Source: Candidatus Caenarcanum sp. | Lineage (GTDB): Bacteria > Cyanobacteriota > Vampirovibrionia > Gastranaerophilales > UBA9971 | Direction of reading: 5' to 3' | Length of the DNA: 9,953 nt | Assembly: GCA_020720345.1 (NCBI GenBank) | Contig: DYOT01000032.1 | Location: 1 to 9,953, forward strand | Shown: positions 1-6,859 of the stretch, in pieces | Numbering within the stretch: position 1 is the stretch's first letter | How the letters are laid out: each line of letters begins with the position of its first letter | The notes under the pieces: generated by a model | The model's input: the letters and a program-made list of their open reading frames with translations, nothing else | Told to the model about the DNA's origin: nothing | The model's database searches: none | Program-made: the position numbers and the translations under genes

Positions 1-46
1 TATACATTATCAGGAGGTTTGATAAAGTTTATCAGTCAAATTGAGA

Positions 47-80
47 AAAACCAGTCAAAAACGACTGGTTTTAATTTTTT
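47..80 (+). terminator. Rho-independent terminator of an upstream plus-strand gene
   Basis: A 10-bp perfect stem (47-56 pairing with 63-72, core CCAGTC/GACTGG) with a 6-nt loop is followed by AATTTTTTTT, the classic intrinsic terminator layout reading on the plus strand. It implies a plus-strand gene ending just left of it. Two plus-strand frames entering from the edge stop at 20-22 and 42-44, either of which could be its stop codon, but too little remains to identify it. On the minus strand the T tract is only about five bases, so it could also weakly stop transcription coming from the glycosyltransferase genes. An imperfect inverted repeat (29-48 against 101-120, 16 of 20 positions by eye) surrounds it. 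Confidence 0.75.
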
Positions 81-165
81 TTCGCAAAGTATCTGATAAT
101 TTTCTCAAACTGAGTGATAGTAAAGTTTCGTGTCTTTGCGTGTTGTTTTGATACGAATAACAGAT

Positions 166-305
166 TTACCCGTACATAACCTGAACATCATCAAGATTAG
201 CAGTTTTTTTGCCTGAGCTAAGTCATAATGAGATTGCATATTAATCTAAAATTCAGGAGTAGTATTAAATGCCTTAGCAAGTTTTAAAGCCATTAAAGAA
301 CTGAT
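166..305 (-). pseudogene. HigA-family (VapI-like) antitoxin, C-terminal remnant
   Basis: Reading the minus strand from about 305, the frame gives ISSLMALKLAKAF, then NTTPEF, a TAG stop at 246-248, then INMQSHYDLAQAKK. This follows the conserved C-terminal half of HigA/VapI antitoxins (typical pattern: ISPEMALRLAKAF-GTTPEFWLNLQ--YDL--A). The TAG sits exactly where the invariant Trp (TGG) is expected, a one-base nonsense change. After a run of seven A's the better continuation (TANLDDVQVMYG, stop at 166-168) is in another frame, suggesting a frameshift as well. The N-terminal helix-turn-helix half is missing: its place is taken by the end of the glycosyltransferase gene, whose stop overlaps the remnant's ATG as TAATG. 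No HigB toxin is visible. The fragment cannot make a working antitoxin. Assignment rests on recalled family motifs, not a search. Confidence 0.72.
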
Positions 306-1534
306 TCATAAACCTTTATAAGCTGTTCATAATGTCGGCCGGAATTAAAAAGTTCTTCGGCTTTTTTTCTTGATTTTATAGACATTTTTTGTACAAGTTC
401 CTTATCGTAGTGCATCTTATGAATAGCATCGGCTAATTCTATGGTGTTTTCAGGTTTAAAGGTAAATCCGTTTTCAAAATCAATCACCAATTCAGGTATA
501 GCGCCGATTTTTGAAGCTATAACGGGTTTGCCGTAAGCAAAAGATTCAATTATAGTTAAACCAAATACTTCAAACCAGTTACAGGGTAAAATAGTCGCAA
601 TGCAGTTTTTATATTCTTCTTCAAGCTCAAGACCTTCCATAAAACCTTTAAAAATAACATTTTTCAGGTTTAAAATTTTTGCCGTAATTTCAAGCTCAGC
701 TCTTTGAGGACCATCGCCCACTATGTGTATTTTAATTTCTTCTGGTAGGGTCGAAGCTGCTTTTAAAAGATAATCGAGCCCTTTTTCTTTTGCCAGCCTT
801 CCTATGTAAAGAAAATAGCCCTGATTAGTATAATTTGGCTGATTTTCAAAAAACCTGTCATCTAAAAAGTGCGGAATAAATTTCAATTTGGTCTTCTCGA
901 AACCCGCTCGAATTAATAAATTATACAGAGTCATACTCGGGGTTATAAAACAGGAAACATAATCAAGTTTCCGGCTCTGCCTCACAAAAAGATTTTCTGC
1001 CGTTGCGATTGTGCTTGATTTAAAACTGCCGTCCTTGCATTTGTTAAAGATACAGTGGAAAGGATGTGAATTTAAACATTTTTCATCTTTGCAATAAGTT
1101 TTATTTTCAAACCGGAGAGCTCCGCCGGGGCAAATCATCCTTGGGTCATGTACGCTCATAATAGTCGGAATGCGCAGTTCTTTGCAGGCATCCAGAACTG
1201 AAGAGGTAAGAATATAGTTAATATTGTGTATATGGACAATATCGGGTTTTATTTCTTTAATATAGGCTTTAAGGTTTGCTTTAGCGGACGGATTATAAAA
1301 TATATTAAAGAAATTTTTTAATATACTGAGCTTATCCGCTTTTCTGATTTCTGTATGTTCGGGAAAATATTTTTTATATTCATAATCTTCAATAAAAAGA
1401 GGAGGTTTTAAAGACGCAAAGAAAAAAACTTCAATATTGTTTTTTTGAAGCAAAGAAGCTTGATTAAGCAAAATTTTTTCTGCTCCGCCGTATTCAGAAA
1501 AAAAGTTATTAACGAACAGAATTTTCAATCTCAA
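293..1534 (-). CDS. GT4-family glycosyltransferase (first of two paralogues by coordinate)
   Basis: A cytosolic or membrane-associated retaining glycosyltransferase of the GT-B/GT4 family (413 aa), expected to move a sugar from a nucleotide-sugar donor onto a lipid-linked glycan. Seen: an N-terminal acceptor domain with a glycine-rich loop (YGGAEK, residues 15-20), VHIHNI (100-105) and SVHD (127-130); a Cys cluster C148-x4-C153-x7-C161-x4-C166; and a C-terminal donor domain with YIGRLAKEKG (243-252, likely phosphate-contacting R246 and K251), VGDGP (272-276) and the EX7E pair E322/E330 in EVFGLTIIE. Length is normal. The start is uncertain: TTG at 1534 lies 3 nt after the stop of the preceding gene, but a second in-frame TTG at 1528 gives LKILFVNN, which aligns with MKILLINN of the neighbouring paralogue; neither has a strong Shine-Dalgarno. 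It is cotranscribed with that paralogue. Sugar and acceptor cannot be predicted. Confidence 0.93.
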   Translation of the reverse strand: MRLKILFVNNFFSEYGGAEKILLNQASLLQKNNIEVFFFASLKPPLFIEDYEYKKYFPEHTEIRKADKLSILKNFFNIFYNPSAKANLKAYIKEIKPDIVHIHNINYILTSSVLDACKELRIPTIMSVHDPRMICPGGALRFENKTYCKDEKCLNSHPFHCIFNKCKDGSFKSSTIATAENLFVRQSRKLDYVSCFITPSMTLYNLLIRAGFEKTKLKFIPHFLDDRFFENQPNYTNQGYFLYIGRLAKEKGLDYLLKAASTLPEEIKIHIVGDGPQRAELEITAKILNLKNVIFKGFMEGLELEEEYKNCIATILPCNWFEVFGLTIIESFAYGKPVIASKIGAIPELVIDFENGFTFKPENTIELADAIHKMHYDKELVQKMSIKSRKKAEELFNSGRHYEQLIKVYESVL

Positions 1535-1537
1535 GAC

Positions 1538-2800
1538 TCATTTTTTCTGTAAAATTAGCTTTGATTTTAAATTTCGAATATTTTTCAAGAACGTGCTATA
1601 AATAGTTACCAGTTTTTCAAAATAAATTTCAGTAGTAAACCGTTCTTCAATGGTTTTTCTTGCATTTATCCCCATTTCAACAGCGAGTGGATTATTATTG
1701 TAAAGTTTAAGTACGGCTTGTTTTATTTCTTCGGCATTTCCCGGAGAAACAAGAAAACCGTTATAGTTATCGCTTATGACTTCGGGGATGCCTCCTATAT
1801 TGCTTGCTATTACAGGTTTTCCAAAAACAAATGATTCAACAATGGTTAATCCGAATACTTCTGAGCAAACACTCGGCAAAATTGTCGCTATAGAGTTCTT
1901 ATATAAAAGTTCAAGCTCACTTAAGGTTTTAAGTCCTAAAAATTCAACGTTAGAAAGATTTAATTTTCCGGCAAGTTTTTCAAGGGCTTTTTTGTTTACC
2001 CCTTCTCCGGCTATTTTAAGTTTAATTTCAGGCATGCGGCTAAAAGCTTCTAAAAGATGTTCCAGTCCTTTTTCTTTAACAAGCCTTCCTGCATATAAAA
2101 AATAATTTTGGTTTGAATATTCAGGCTTATTAAGCAAATATTCCGGGCTTGCAAAATTATTTATAACAGACAGCTTATCTTTTCTTATTCCTGATTTAAC
2201 CGCAAGGTTATATAAATAATTACTCGGACAAATAAAAGCATCAGGAATGTTGTAAAAACCCCCTCTTTTTCTGAACCAAAACTCCAGAGCCGCAATTGAA
2301 CTTTTTAAAAAATTGTTGCTATAACATTTATTTGTTATACAGGGTAAAATATTTCCGTTTGCGCAGCTCATCTTTGTGCAATAGCCTTTTTTGCCTTTTA
2401 TTAATATCCCTGTTGGACAGGCAAAATGTGAATCATGAAGCGTCATAACTACAGGCACATTATTTTTTTTGCATGCAACAAGAACTGAAACGGTTAAATT
2501 ATGAGCAATATTATTAATATGAACAACATCAGGCTTTATTATTTTCAACAGCCTTGTTAATTTTTTTTCCGCCTCAAAATTATAAAACATTCTGAACAAG
2601 CCGTATAAATTGTATTTATTAGGTTCTGACGGGAAAAAAATGTTGTATATATAATCTTTTTCATAATAAGGTTTTTTATTGCTTGAGAAGAAGAAAACTT
2701 CAAAACTTTTTTCTCTTAAAATTTTTCCTGTTTCATAACTTACTTTTTCAGAGCCTCCTCCAAAATTTCCAAAAGTATTATTTATAAGCAAAATTTTCAT
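1538..2800 (-). CDS. GT4-family glycosyltransferase (second paralogue, first gene of the operon)
   Basis: A 420-aa GT-B/GT4 glycosyltransferase, clearly paralogous to the gene that follows it. Seen: FGGGSEK (13-19), VVHINNI (92-98), TLHDSHFACPTG (120-131), the same Cys cluster with identical spacing (C141-x4-C146-x7-C154-x4-C159), YAGRLVKEKG (236-245; R239 and K244), AGEG (264-267) and the EX7E pair E314/E322 in EVFGLTIVE. The C-terminus is longer than in its partner, ending in a basic tail. ATG at 2800 is the natural start and gives MKILLINN; the upstream region has only a weak ribosome-binding match. It is the promoter-proximal gene of a two-gene operon, with 3 nt between its stop and the next start. 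Presumed role: sequential sugar addition together with its paralogue. Donor and acceptor are unknown. Confidence 0.93.
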   Translation of the reverse strand: MKILLINNTFGNFGGGSEKVSYETGKILREKSFEVFFFSSNKKPYYEKDYIYNIFFPSEPNKYNLYGLFRMFYNFEAEKKLTRLLKIIKPDVVHINNIAHNLTVSVLVACKKNNVPVVMTLHDSHFACPTGILIKGKKGYCTKMSCANGNILPCITNKCYSNNFLKSSIAALEFWFRKRGGFYNIPDAFICPSNYLYNLAVKSGIRKDKLSVINNFASPEYLLNKPEYSNQNYFLYAGRLVKEKGLEHLLEAFSRMPEIKLKIAGEGVNKKALEKLAGKLNLSNVEFLGLKTLSELELLYKNSIATILPSVCSEVFGLTIVESFVFGKPVIASNIGGIPEVISDNYNGFLVSPGNAEEIKQAVLKLYNNNPLAVEMGINARKTIEERFTTEIYFEKLVTIYSTFLKNIRNLKSKLILQKK

Positions 2801-2979
2801 ATAAATTTAACAAATCCAAGTCTCTTTACTATTTGAATTAATTTATACACAGATAGTTAAATTAAATAAATTACACAGCAAGACTAATTATTTATAAACA
2901 CTGTGCTAATTGTTTGAATTACACATCCATAATTTAATTATGTACGTGTAAGAAGTTTTGAGGAGCAAAAGGTTTAATT
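2801..2979. promoter_or_regulatory. Divergent intergenic region with short repeated motifs
   Basis: This very AT-rich 179-bp region separates the leftward glycosyltransferase operon from the rightward radical SAM operon and must carry promoters for both. A 9-bp direct repeat AATTACACA occurs at 2869-2877 and 2917-2925, with a related TTATACACAG at 2843-2852; these could be operator half-sites or chance in AT-rich DNA. A possible minus-strand -10 (TATAAA) lies at 2842-2847 without a convincing -35. The plus-strand candidate is listed separately. Confidence 0.45.
2910..2938 (+). promoter_or_regulatory. Candidate sigma-70-type promoter for the radical SAM operon
   Basis: TTGTTT (2910-2915) and TTTAAT (2933-2938) are separated by 17 bp, matching the sigma-70 consensus at 3 of 6 and 5 of 6 positions. 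A start near 2945 would give a leader of about 35 nt before the ATG at 2980. Ribosome binding is probably by AAAAGG at 2967-2972, seven bases before the ATG; the better-looking AGGAG at 2961-2965 is 14 bases away. In DNA this AT-rich such matches are common. Confidence 0.28.
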
Positions 2980-3963
2980 ATGTCTTATCGCTATAGACTT
3001 ACAGTTCCAAAATCAATGGAATATTTAAGAAAAGAATTTGATTTTATAAATAAAAACTATAATTCTATGGATTTAATTTTGAAAAAAATAGCCTTTCTGT
3101 CGCATGTTTCTTACTGGCAGGGCGTTTTTAAAATTTATAGAAGCCTGGATATAAACATTAAAAAATATATAAATCTGCCTTCTTTTATTCATAAAAACAA
3201 AATTGAAATTGAAATAACCACAAAATGCAATATGAGATGTTATCATTGCGATAGATCATGCAGGCAGGCGCCAAGCAATGAATGCATGTCAATTGATCAA
3301 ATAAAATATTTTATTAATGAAAGCATAAAAGCAGGTAAAAAATGGAATTTTATTGTAATAATAGGCGGAGAGCCGACATTACACCCGAATATTTATGAAA
3401 TTTGCGACCTTTTAATAGACTATAAGATAAAATATTCTCCTAATACCAAAATAACCATATCCACAAACGGTTTTAGCGTGGAAACAAAAAATGTGCTGAA
3501 AAACTTGCCGGAGATTATTCATAAGGAAAACAGCAGTAAAACTTCACCAAAAAATTCTCATTTTTATACCTTTAATGTGGCTCCTGTTGATGTAGAAAAA
3601 TATATTAAGGCTAAAACTGATTTCTCAAAAGCATGCTCAACTGTTTCAACTGCGGGAACTGCTCTGACACGGTACGGATATTATTCCTGTGGCGCTGCGG
3701 CAAGCATTGACAGAGTTTTAGGATTAGATATAGGAATAAAAAGCATAAATGGCATAACAGAAAAAGCACTAAGAACGCAGTTGAAATTATTATGCGGATA
3801 CTGCGGAATTTTTAAGAAGAATGATGATACTTATAACATGAAAGATGTTTCTCCAACATGGCAAAAAATTTATCAGGACTATAAGAAAAGCAGTCCCGAA
3901 TTAAAATTATACGGGAGCTTTGAGTCAATCAGCGAGCCCGAAAATAAAGTTTTAACTAGATAA
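2980..3963 (+). CDS. Radical SAM protein with extra C-terminal cysteines
   Basis: A 327-aa radical SAM enzyme. Seen: the cluster-binding motif CNMRCYHC (C83, C87, C90), which holds the [4Fe-4S] that cleaves S-adenosylmethionine; the SAM-binding GGEP motif (129-132) in GGEPTLHP; and a strand/loop ISTNGF (160-165). The N-terminal ~75 residues precede the core barrel. The C-terminal part has C219, YYSCGAAASIDRVLGLDIG (C237) and LCGYCG (C272, C275), four cysteines that could bind an auxiliary Fe-S cluster as in SPASM/twitch-type proteins (inference). Two further cysteines (C94, C102) lie just after the core motif. The ATG at 2980 has AAAAGG upstream. It is the first gene of a two-gene operon with the acyltransferase, 16 nt apart. 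The substrate is unknown; being set in a glycan locus suggests a sugar or acyl-chain modification, but no precise reaction can be given. Confidence 0.9.
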   Translation: MSYRYRLTVPKSMEYLRKEFDFINKNYNSMDLILKKIAFLSHVSYWQGVFKIYRSLDINIKKYINLPSFIHKNKIEIEITTKCNMRCYHCDRSCRQAPSNECMSIDQIKYFINESIKAGKKWNFIVIIGGEPTLHPNIYEICDLLIDYKIKYSPNTKITISTNGFSVETKNVLKNLPEIIHKENSSKTSPKNSHFYTFNVAPVDVEKYIKAKTDFSKACSTVSTAGTALTRYGYYSCGAAASIDRVLGLDIGIKSINGITEKALRTQLKLLCGYCGIFKKNDDTYNMKDVSPTWQKIYQDYKKSSPELKLYGSFESISEPENKVLTR

Positions 3964-3979
3964 ATAAAGGTATAAATAA

Positions 3980-4996
3980 TTGGATAAAATTATAATTTAC
4001 GACAAATTTGATGAAAATTTATTATCAGAATGGCATAAACTTTTCACATTATTAAAAGGGGATTATAATCTTTCCCCTGAATGGTGCTTAATTTGGTATA
4101 AACACTTTGGAAACAAAAACAGAAAACTTTATATTTACACTATATGGGAGGAGAATGAACTTAAGGCGCTTGCCCCATTTTATTTAACAGGCAAAGAGTT
4201 AAATATTATAGGGACGAAACCCGGTTTTTATGACGAATTTGATATTCTTACTTCTTCAGCCCAAAACACAAAAGATATAATCGCAGATATAATTAACAAA
4301 CAGTTAAAAGTGGATTTAAGACTTGTTAATCCTGAAAGCGATTTTATAAAATTCCTGTTTAGACAAGTTGAGAACAGCAGGCTTTTTTCTAAAAAAATAT
4401 ATTTCAGTTCTTTAAAATTTCACGCCGATAAGAATTTTAAGTTTGATAAATCTTTTACCCACAGGATAAAAAGAAAAATAACAAGCTCAAACAATAAATT
4501 TAACCAGAAACTGAATTTTGAATTTGAAGTTGAAAAAAATTCGGGTTATTTTGAAGAAATGCTTGCACAGCATAAAAAAAGATGGACTGTTTTTCATGCG
4601 AAAGAAAATGAGCTATTTATAAAAGATATTTATTTTAATACTGATTTGCTTTTATTATCAAGGCTGTCATATGAAGAGACAAACACATCCATTTCTTTTC
4701 AGTTGTCCTATAAGTCTTTTGACAGGATTACAATAACAGCTTCGTCTTATGACCCTGCTTTTGAGGTTATTTCGCCAAGTTTGCTGATACATTATCATTT
4801 TTTTAATGAAGGGTTTAAAAGAAATTTTTCCGTTATTGATTTTGGAATTGGAGCTCATTCCTATAAACATAACTTTGCTAATTCAGAGTCTATAATTATG
4901 AGTATGAAAACAGATTCCTCATTTTTAAGAAAATATGAATTTCTTTATACGCCTTTGAAAGAACTGAAACACAGGGTTGTATCTCTTATGGAATAA
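3980..4996 (+). CDS. GNAT-superfamily acyltransferase, FemAB/BioF2-like (Acetyltransf_6 type)
   Basis: A 338-aa protein with the layout of BioF2-like/Acetyltransf_6 GNAT acyltransferases common in exopolysaccharide loci. Seen: an N-terminal aromatic-rich stretch (LSPEWCLIWYKHFG) followed by LYIYTIWEENELKALAPFY, the usual first half of this fold; a basic central region; LAQHKKRWTVFH; and the C-terminal half with QLSYKSFDRITI and IDFGIGAHSYKHNFAN, matching the family's closing 'D...G...YK..F' motif. It probably transfers an acyl (or aminoacyl) group from a thioester or tRNA donor to an amino sugar or similar acceptor in the cytosol; the exact donor is unknown. The start is TTG at 3980, with AAAGG (3966-3970) nine bases upstream and no better ATG nearby. 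It lies 16 nt after the radical SAM gene, so the two are cotranscribed. It converges on the FkbH-like gene with only 9 nt between stops. Confidence 0.82.
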   Translation: MDKIIIYDKFDENLLSEWHKLFTLLKGDYNLSPEWCLIWYKHFGNKNRKLYIYTIWEENELKALAPFYLTGKELNIIGTKPGFYDEFDILTSSAQNTKDIIADIINKQLKVDLRLVNPESDFIKFLFRQVENSRLFSKKIYFSSLKFHADKNFKFDKSFTHRIKRKITSSNNKFNQKLNFEFEVEKNSGYFEEMLAQHKKRWTVFHAKENELFIKDIYFNTDLLLLSRLSYEETNTSISFQLSYKSFDRITITASSYDPAFEVISPSLLIHYHFFNEGFKRNFSVIDFGIGAHSYKHNFANSESIIMSMKTDSSFLRKYEFLYTPLKELKHRVVSLME

Positions 4997-5005
4997 TCCT
5001 GATGT

Positions 5006-6859
5006 TTATTCAGAATTCTTTTGAATTATTTTAAACATGATTTTATCTTTAATATCTGTCATAAATTTGGCGGCAACAGCTTGAATAAAATCTATCCTCT
5101 TTAATTTAAATTCTGAATCATTAAAGTCTTCAAGCATTTTTAAAAGTTTTTCAGCCATTTTAATGTAAATTTCTCTCCTGTAGTGAAAAGCTGAAATCTT
5201 CATATCACTGCTTTTAATAACTATTTCCCTTAAATCCAGAAGATGACAGTCTTTATTTTCAGCGATAAAATCGTCAAGTATACGATTCATTGTAATAATT
5301 CTTTCTATTGAAACATTTATTCTTGCTTCAGCCGGTGTGTTTTCCCAGTCAGTAAAAGGAACTTCAGTCGCATTAATAAATATTATCGGTCTCGTTATTC
5401 TTTCTCTCATAAATTTAAGATTGGCTTTAAATTCTTCAGGAGATAATTCGCCCATATAAGCATATTTTTCCTTGAATATTTTTAATAAGTCCCCGTTATA
5501 TTCAATCCCTCTTGTCGGGAAATAATCACTTAATTCTCCTGTCGATTCATCAAATATTCTGTGAACTGACGGAATATTTATTCCGGTGGTTTTTTCATTA
5601 TAAAGCACTGTCCAGTAGTTATTTACAAGGCTAAGAATCAGCACGTCATAATCATTGTTGAATACTTCAGTCTCAAATAAAGGTCTTCCCATAAAAGGAA
5701 CTTCTCTTATTAACCTATCCTTGGTTTCGCTGTTTAATTCAACGGAGTTTCTCATGCATAACGTACAGTCGCTGCGCAATTGATGATGATTTTTAAAAGT
5801 GAAAGGGAATTCTGTTTTAAGATTAATATTTTCATGGCGTAAATAATGCGCCACTTGTTCCAGATCGCATCCCCCTTTAATTAAAAGGTTATACTTCTTT
5901 CTTTTTTTGTTTTTTGTGACAGTTTGCTTTTCAGAATCATCTGAGTTAATCCAGAAGGGCATTTCCTGATTATTTATTTGGGCAGCAACATCCGGTATGA
6001 TTTTTATTTTAGGAAATTCAAGCAAAGCATAAATATACTGCTCAACCCCAAGATTTAATATCCTGCAGGAAAAAATTAAATGCTCAAGCTGGTTAAGTTG
6101 CTTATTTAGAGAATAAAATCCTGCAATGCCGTAATCTCCGTAGTTATCTTTTACCTGTATACAGGCATTGTCAAAATCAGGATTTTTAAGACAATCAATT
6201 AATTCATCTTCCGATATTCTTTTTTTTGTAAAATTAAGCTGGTTTGTTCTGTCTACCAGTTCAAATATCCTGTCAAAATAATTTTCTGTATCTTTAAATA
6301 TTTCAACTTTGATATTTGAATTAACAAGAAACTCTGTATCGCTTGAAAAAAACTTTTTATTTTCTTCTTTTGTTTCAAGAAGTTTATACTGTTTTAACCT
6401 TGAATGATTCCGGTCATCTTTTCCCTGAAAAGACTTATGCAATAGCATTTCATCGATAAATTCAGGACCTGCAATATTAATTTTAGGATTATGAAACTGC
6501 GCTTCAGCTAAATTCATATGATTGTCATCAATAAACAGGGTATTTTCGTCTCTTAACTGTGCTTTTTCGAGCACCCATTTTATCATTTCACCTTTAGGCA
6601 TCCAGTCTATGCAAGGAAAAATAAAATAATCCCAAACGTTTAATTCTGTTAAAATCTCTTTTACAGCATCATAATTGTTTTTTGACACTATAGAATTCAA
6701 TATTCCTCTGTCTGTCAATTGTTTTACGATAGAAATATTTTTTTCTATTATATGGATGCCTTCTTCAGACAATGCGCCTTTCCAGAATGTTTCATCCAAA
6801 TCCCATATAACTATTTTTATTTTGTTTGTTAAAATTATATTTTTATTTTTTTTCATCAT
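5006..6859 (-). CDS. FkbH-like HAD/GNAT protein with C-terminal SGNH-like domain
   Basis: A 617-aa multidomain protein. Domain 1 (about 13-160) is an FkbH-type HAD-IIIC domain: IVIWDLDETFWKG (D20, D22), SKNN (59-62), K89 in PKGEM and FIDDNHMN (D111, D112). In characterised FkbH proteins this domain loads glyceryl from 1,3-bisphosphoglycerate for transfer to a carrier protein. Domain 2 (about 185-285) matches the GNAT-like half of FkbH proteins: RTNQLNFT (204-211), YGDYGIAGF (240-248), FSCRILNLGVE (263-273). Domain 3 (about 322-580) looks like an SGNH/GDSL-type esterase or acyltransferase fold: a first block KGGCDL (328-333) where GDS is usual, DVLILSLVNNYW, and a final FHYRREIY with H559 in the position of the catalytic His. 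The Ser is apparently replaced, so activity is uncertain. It is the last gene of a three-gene operon and overlaps the flippase end. Two adjacent ATGs start it; the second (6856) is better spaced from GGAGG. Confidence 0.87.
   Translation of the reverse strand: MMKKNKNIILTNKIKIVIWDLDETFWKGALSEEGIHIIEKNISIVKQLTDRGILNSIVSKNNYDAVKEILTELNVWDYFIFPCIDWMPKGEMIKWVLEKAQLRDENTLFIDDNHMNLAEAQFHNPKINIAGPEFIDEMLLHKSFQGKDDRNHSRLKQYKLLETKEENKKFFSSDTEFLVNSNIKVEIFKDTENYFDRIFELVDRTNQLNFTKKRISEDELIDCLKNPDFDNACIQVKDNYGDYGIAGFYSLNKQLNQLEHLIFSCRILNLGVEQYIYALLEFPKIKIIPDVAAQINNQEMPFWINSDDSEKQTVTKNKKRKKYNLLIKGGCDLEQVAHYLRHENINLKTEFPFTFKNHHQLRSDCTLCMRNSVELNSETKDRLIREVPFMGRPLFETEVFNNDYDVLILSLVNNYWTVLYNEKTTGINIPSVHRIFDESTGELSDYFPTRGIEYNGDLLKIFKEKYAYMGELSPEEFKANLKFMRERITRPIIFINATEVPFTDWENTPAEARINVSIERIITMNRILDDFIAENKDCHLLDLREIVIKSSDMKISAFHYRREIYIKMAEKLLKMLEDFNDSEFKLKRIDFIQAVAAKFMTDIKDKIMFKIIQKNSE

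Noticed and set aside
83..140. CGCAAAG/CTTTGCG inverted repeat (83-89 and 134-140)
   Set aside because: Seven bases with a 44-nt spacer in AT-rich DNA; no further support for an element or an RNA.
1776..2105. Open plus-strand frame of 109 codons opposite the second glycosyltransferase
   Set aside because: It lies wholly antisense to a gene with clear GT4 motifs, has no family features, and is a shadow of the opposite strand.
4667..4870. Open minus-strand frame of 67 codons opposite the acyltransferase gene
   Set aside because: Antisense to conserved GNAT motifs, with no recognisable protein features.
4991..5011. GAATAA/TTATTC hairpin between the convergent stop codons
   Set aside because: The stem is six A/T-rich pairs with a 9-nt loop and no proper T tract; too weak to call a terminator.
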